Notes under the pieces: model-generated
The model's input: the letters and a program-made list of their open reading frames with translations, nothing else
What the model was told of the DNA's origin: nothing
The model's database searches: none
Shown: positions 40,855-40,994 of the stretch, piece by piece
How the letters are laid out: every line of letters starts with the position of its first letter
Numbering within the stretch: position 1 is the stretch's first letter
Position numbers and translations under genes: made by a program
Assembly (NCBI GenBank): GCA_027315045.1
Contig: DAHUZS010000113.1
Location: 1-40,994, forward strand
Direction: 5' to 3'
Length of the DNA: 40,994 nucleotides
Source: Acidimicrobiaceae bacterium
GTDB lineage: Bacteria; Actinomycetota; Acidimicrobiia; Acidimicrobiales; RAAP-2

Positions 40855-40994
40855 CTAGTGTCCTGATTCAGAGATCCGCCGACAATACTGAGCCAGGCTG
40901 TCGAAGATCTCATCCGCGGTCTTGTGCCAGACGTATGGCCGGGGATCTCGGTTCCACGCATTGATCCATTCGGTGATCGATGAGGCGAGGTCGC
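40855..40994 (-). mobile_element. IS630-family transposase, C-terminal end (cut by window edge)
   Basis: The minus strand encodes the last 46 residues: ITEWINAWNRDPRPYVWHKT, then ADEIFDSLAQYCRRISESGH and TAG at 40855-40857. This is the standard C-terminus of IS630 transposases (WxxxWNxxPxPFxWxKTADEIxxxxxRYCxRISxSxH). The catalytic domain lies beyond the right edge. The distance to the operon start (about 150 bp) means the insertion sits just upstream of the YbjQ-like operon and could affect its promoter. Confidence 0.88.

Noticed and set aside
1-40994. CRISPR array or toxin-antitoxin pair
   Set aside because: No spaced direct repeats were found; the only tandem repeat is the 4 x 9-bp unit at 8904-8939. 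No gene pair resembles a known toxin-antitoxin system.

Overview
The window is GC-rich (about two thirds G+C or more by eye) and reads as actinobacterial DNA, most likely from an environmental, Acidimicrobiia-like member of the Actinomycetota. The basis is the gene mix: paired WS/DGAT acyltransferases, FadD-like acyl-CoA ligases, a CYP125/142-like P450, a CadI/ArsI plus aquaporin arsenic cluster, GTG starts, and -10 boxes placed 6-7 nt before start codons. This is inference from family content; no rRNA or other phylogenetic marker is present.

Layout. 1-9.4 kb is accessory: the 5' end of an IS3 orfA, a methyltransferase, a P-loop kinase, the 3' half of a tRNA-Glu (possible attachment scar), an APH-fold kinase, about 1.7 kb of decayed DNA with an IS630 remnant, an ion-transport group (K+ channel, GlsB-like protein, ClC channel), a truncated APC permease and a pile-up of IS110 and IS3 scraps. 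9.4-14.6 kb holds a minus-strand operon DUF169 > 2-hydroxyacid dehydrogenase > ThDP enzyme, followed by an MFS transporter, with a palindrome upstream. 14.6-17.5 kb is a divergent unit: a limonene-epoxide-hydrolase-like protein opposite a P450 and an APH-like kinase. 17.6-22.5 kb mixes broken genes (a membrane protein with two frameshifts, an IS481 scrap, a FAD monooxygenase with a stop and frameshifts) with intact CMD, VOC, degenerate histidine-kinase-like and PPOX genes. 22.5-24.9 kb is an arsenic cluster, arsR divergent from cadI/arsI-aquaporin-arsC. 25.4-29.8 kb is a coupled lipid operon (WS/DGAT, WS/DGAT, acyl-CoA ligase). 30.1-37.7 kb carries a cyclase, a PrmC-like methyltransferase, a frameshifted IS110, a FadD-like ligase, a SnoaL-PPOX fusion, a serine beta-lactamase/esterase, a small four-cysteine protein and an SRPBCC protein. 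37.7-40.7 kb is a tight four-gene operon: one unknown protein, two proteins with tandem YbjQ-like domains, and a divergent third that probably also has two. The window ends in an IS630 transposase 3' end.

How the genes may work together. The most unusual unit is the YbjQ-like operon, in which every gene overlaps the next by 1-4 nt; it looks like a hetero-oligomeric assembly of unknown role. The DUF169 operon pairs an enzyme that interconverts 2-hydroxy and 2-oxo acids with one that could cleave the 2-oxo acid, next to a transporter, and fits an undescribed organic-acid pathway. The P450, epoxide hydrolase and kinase could act in sequence on a hydrophobic terpenoid or sterol-like substrate. 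Several frameshifts may be real decay or assembly error; read data would decide.
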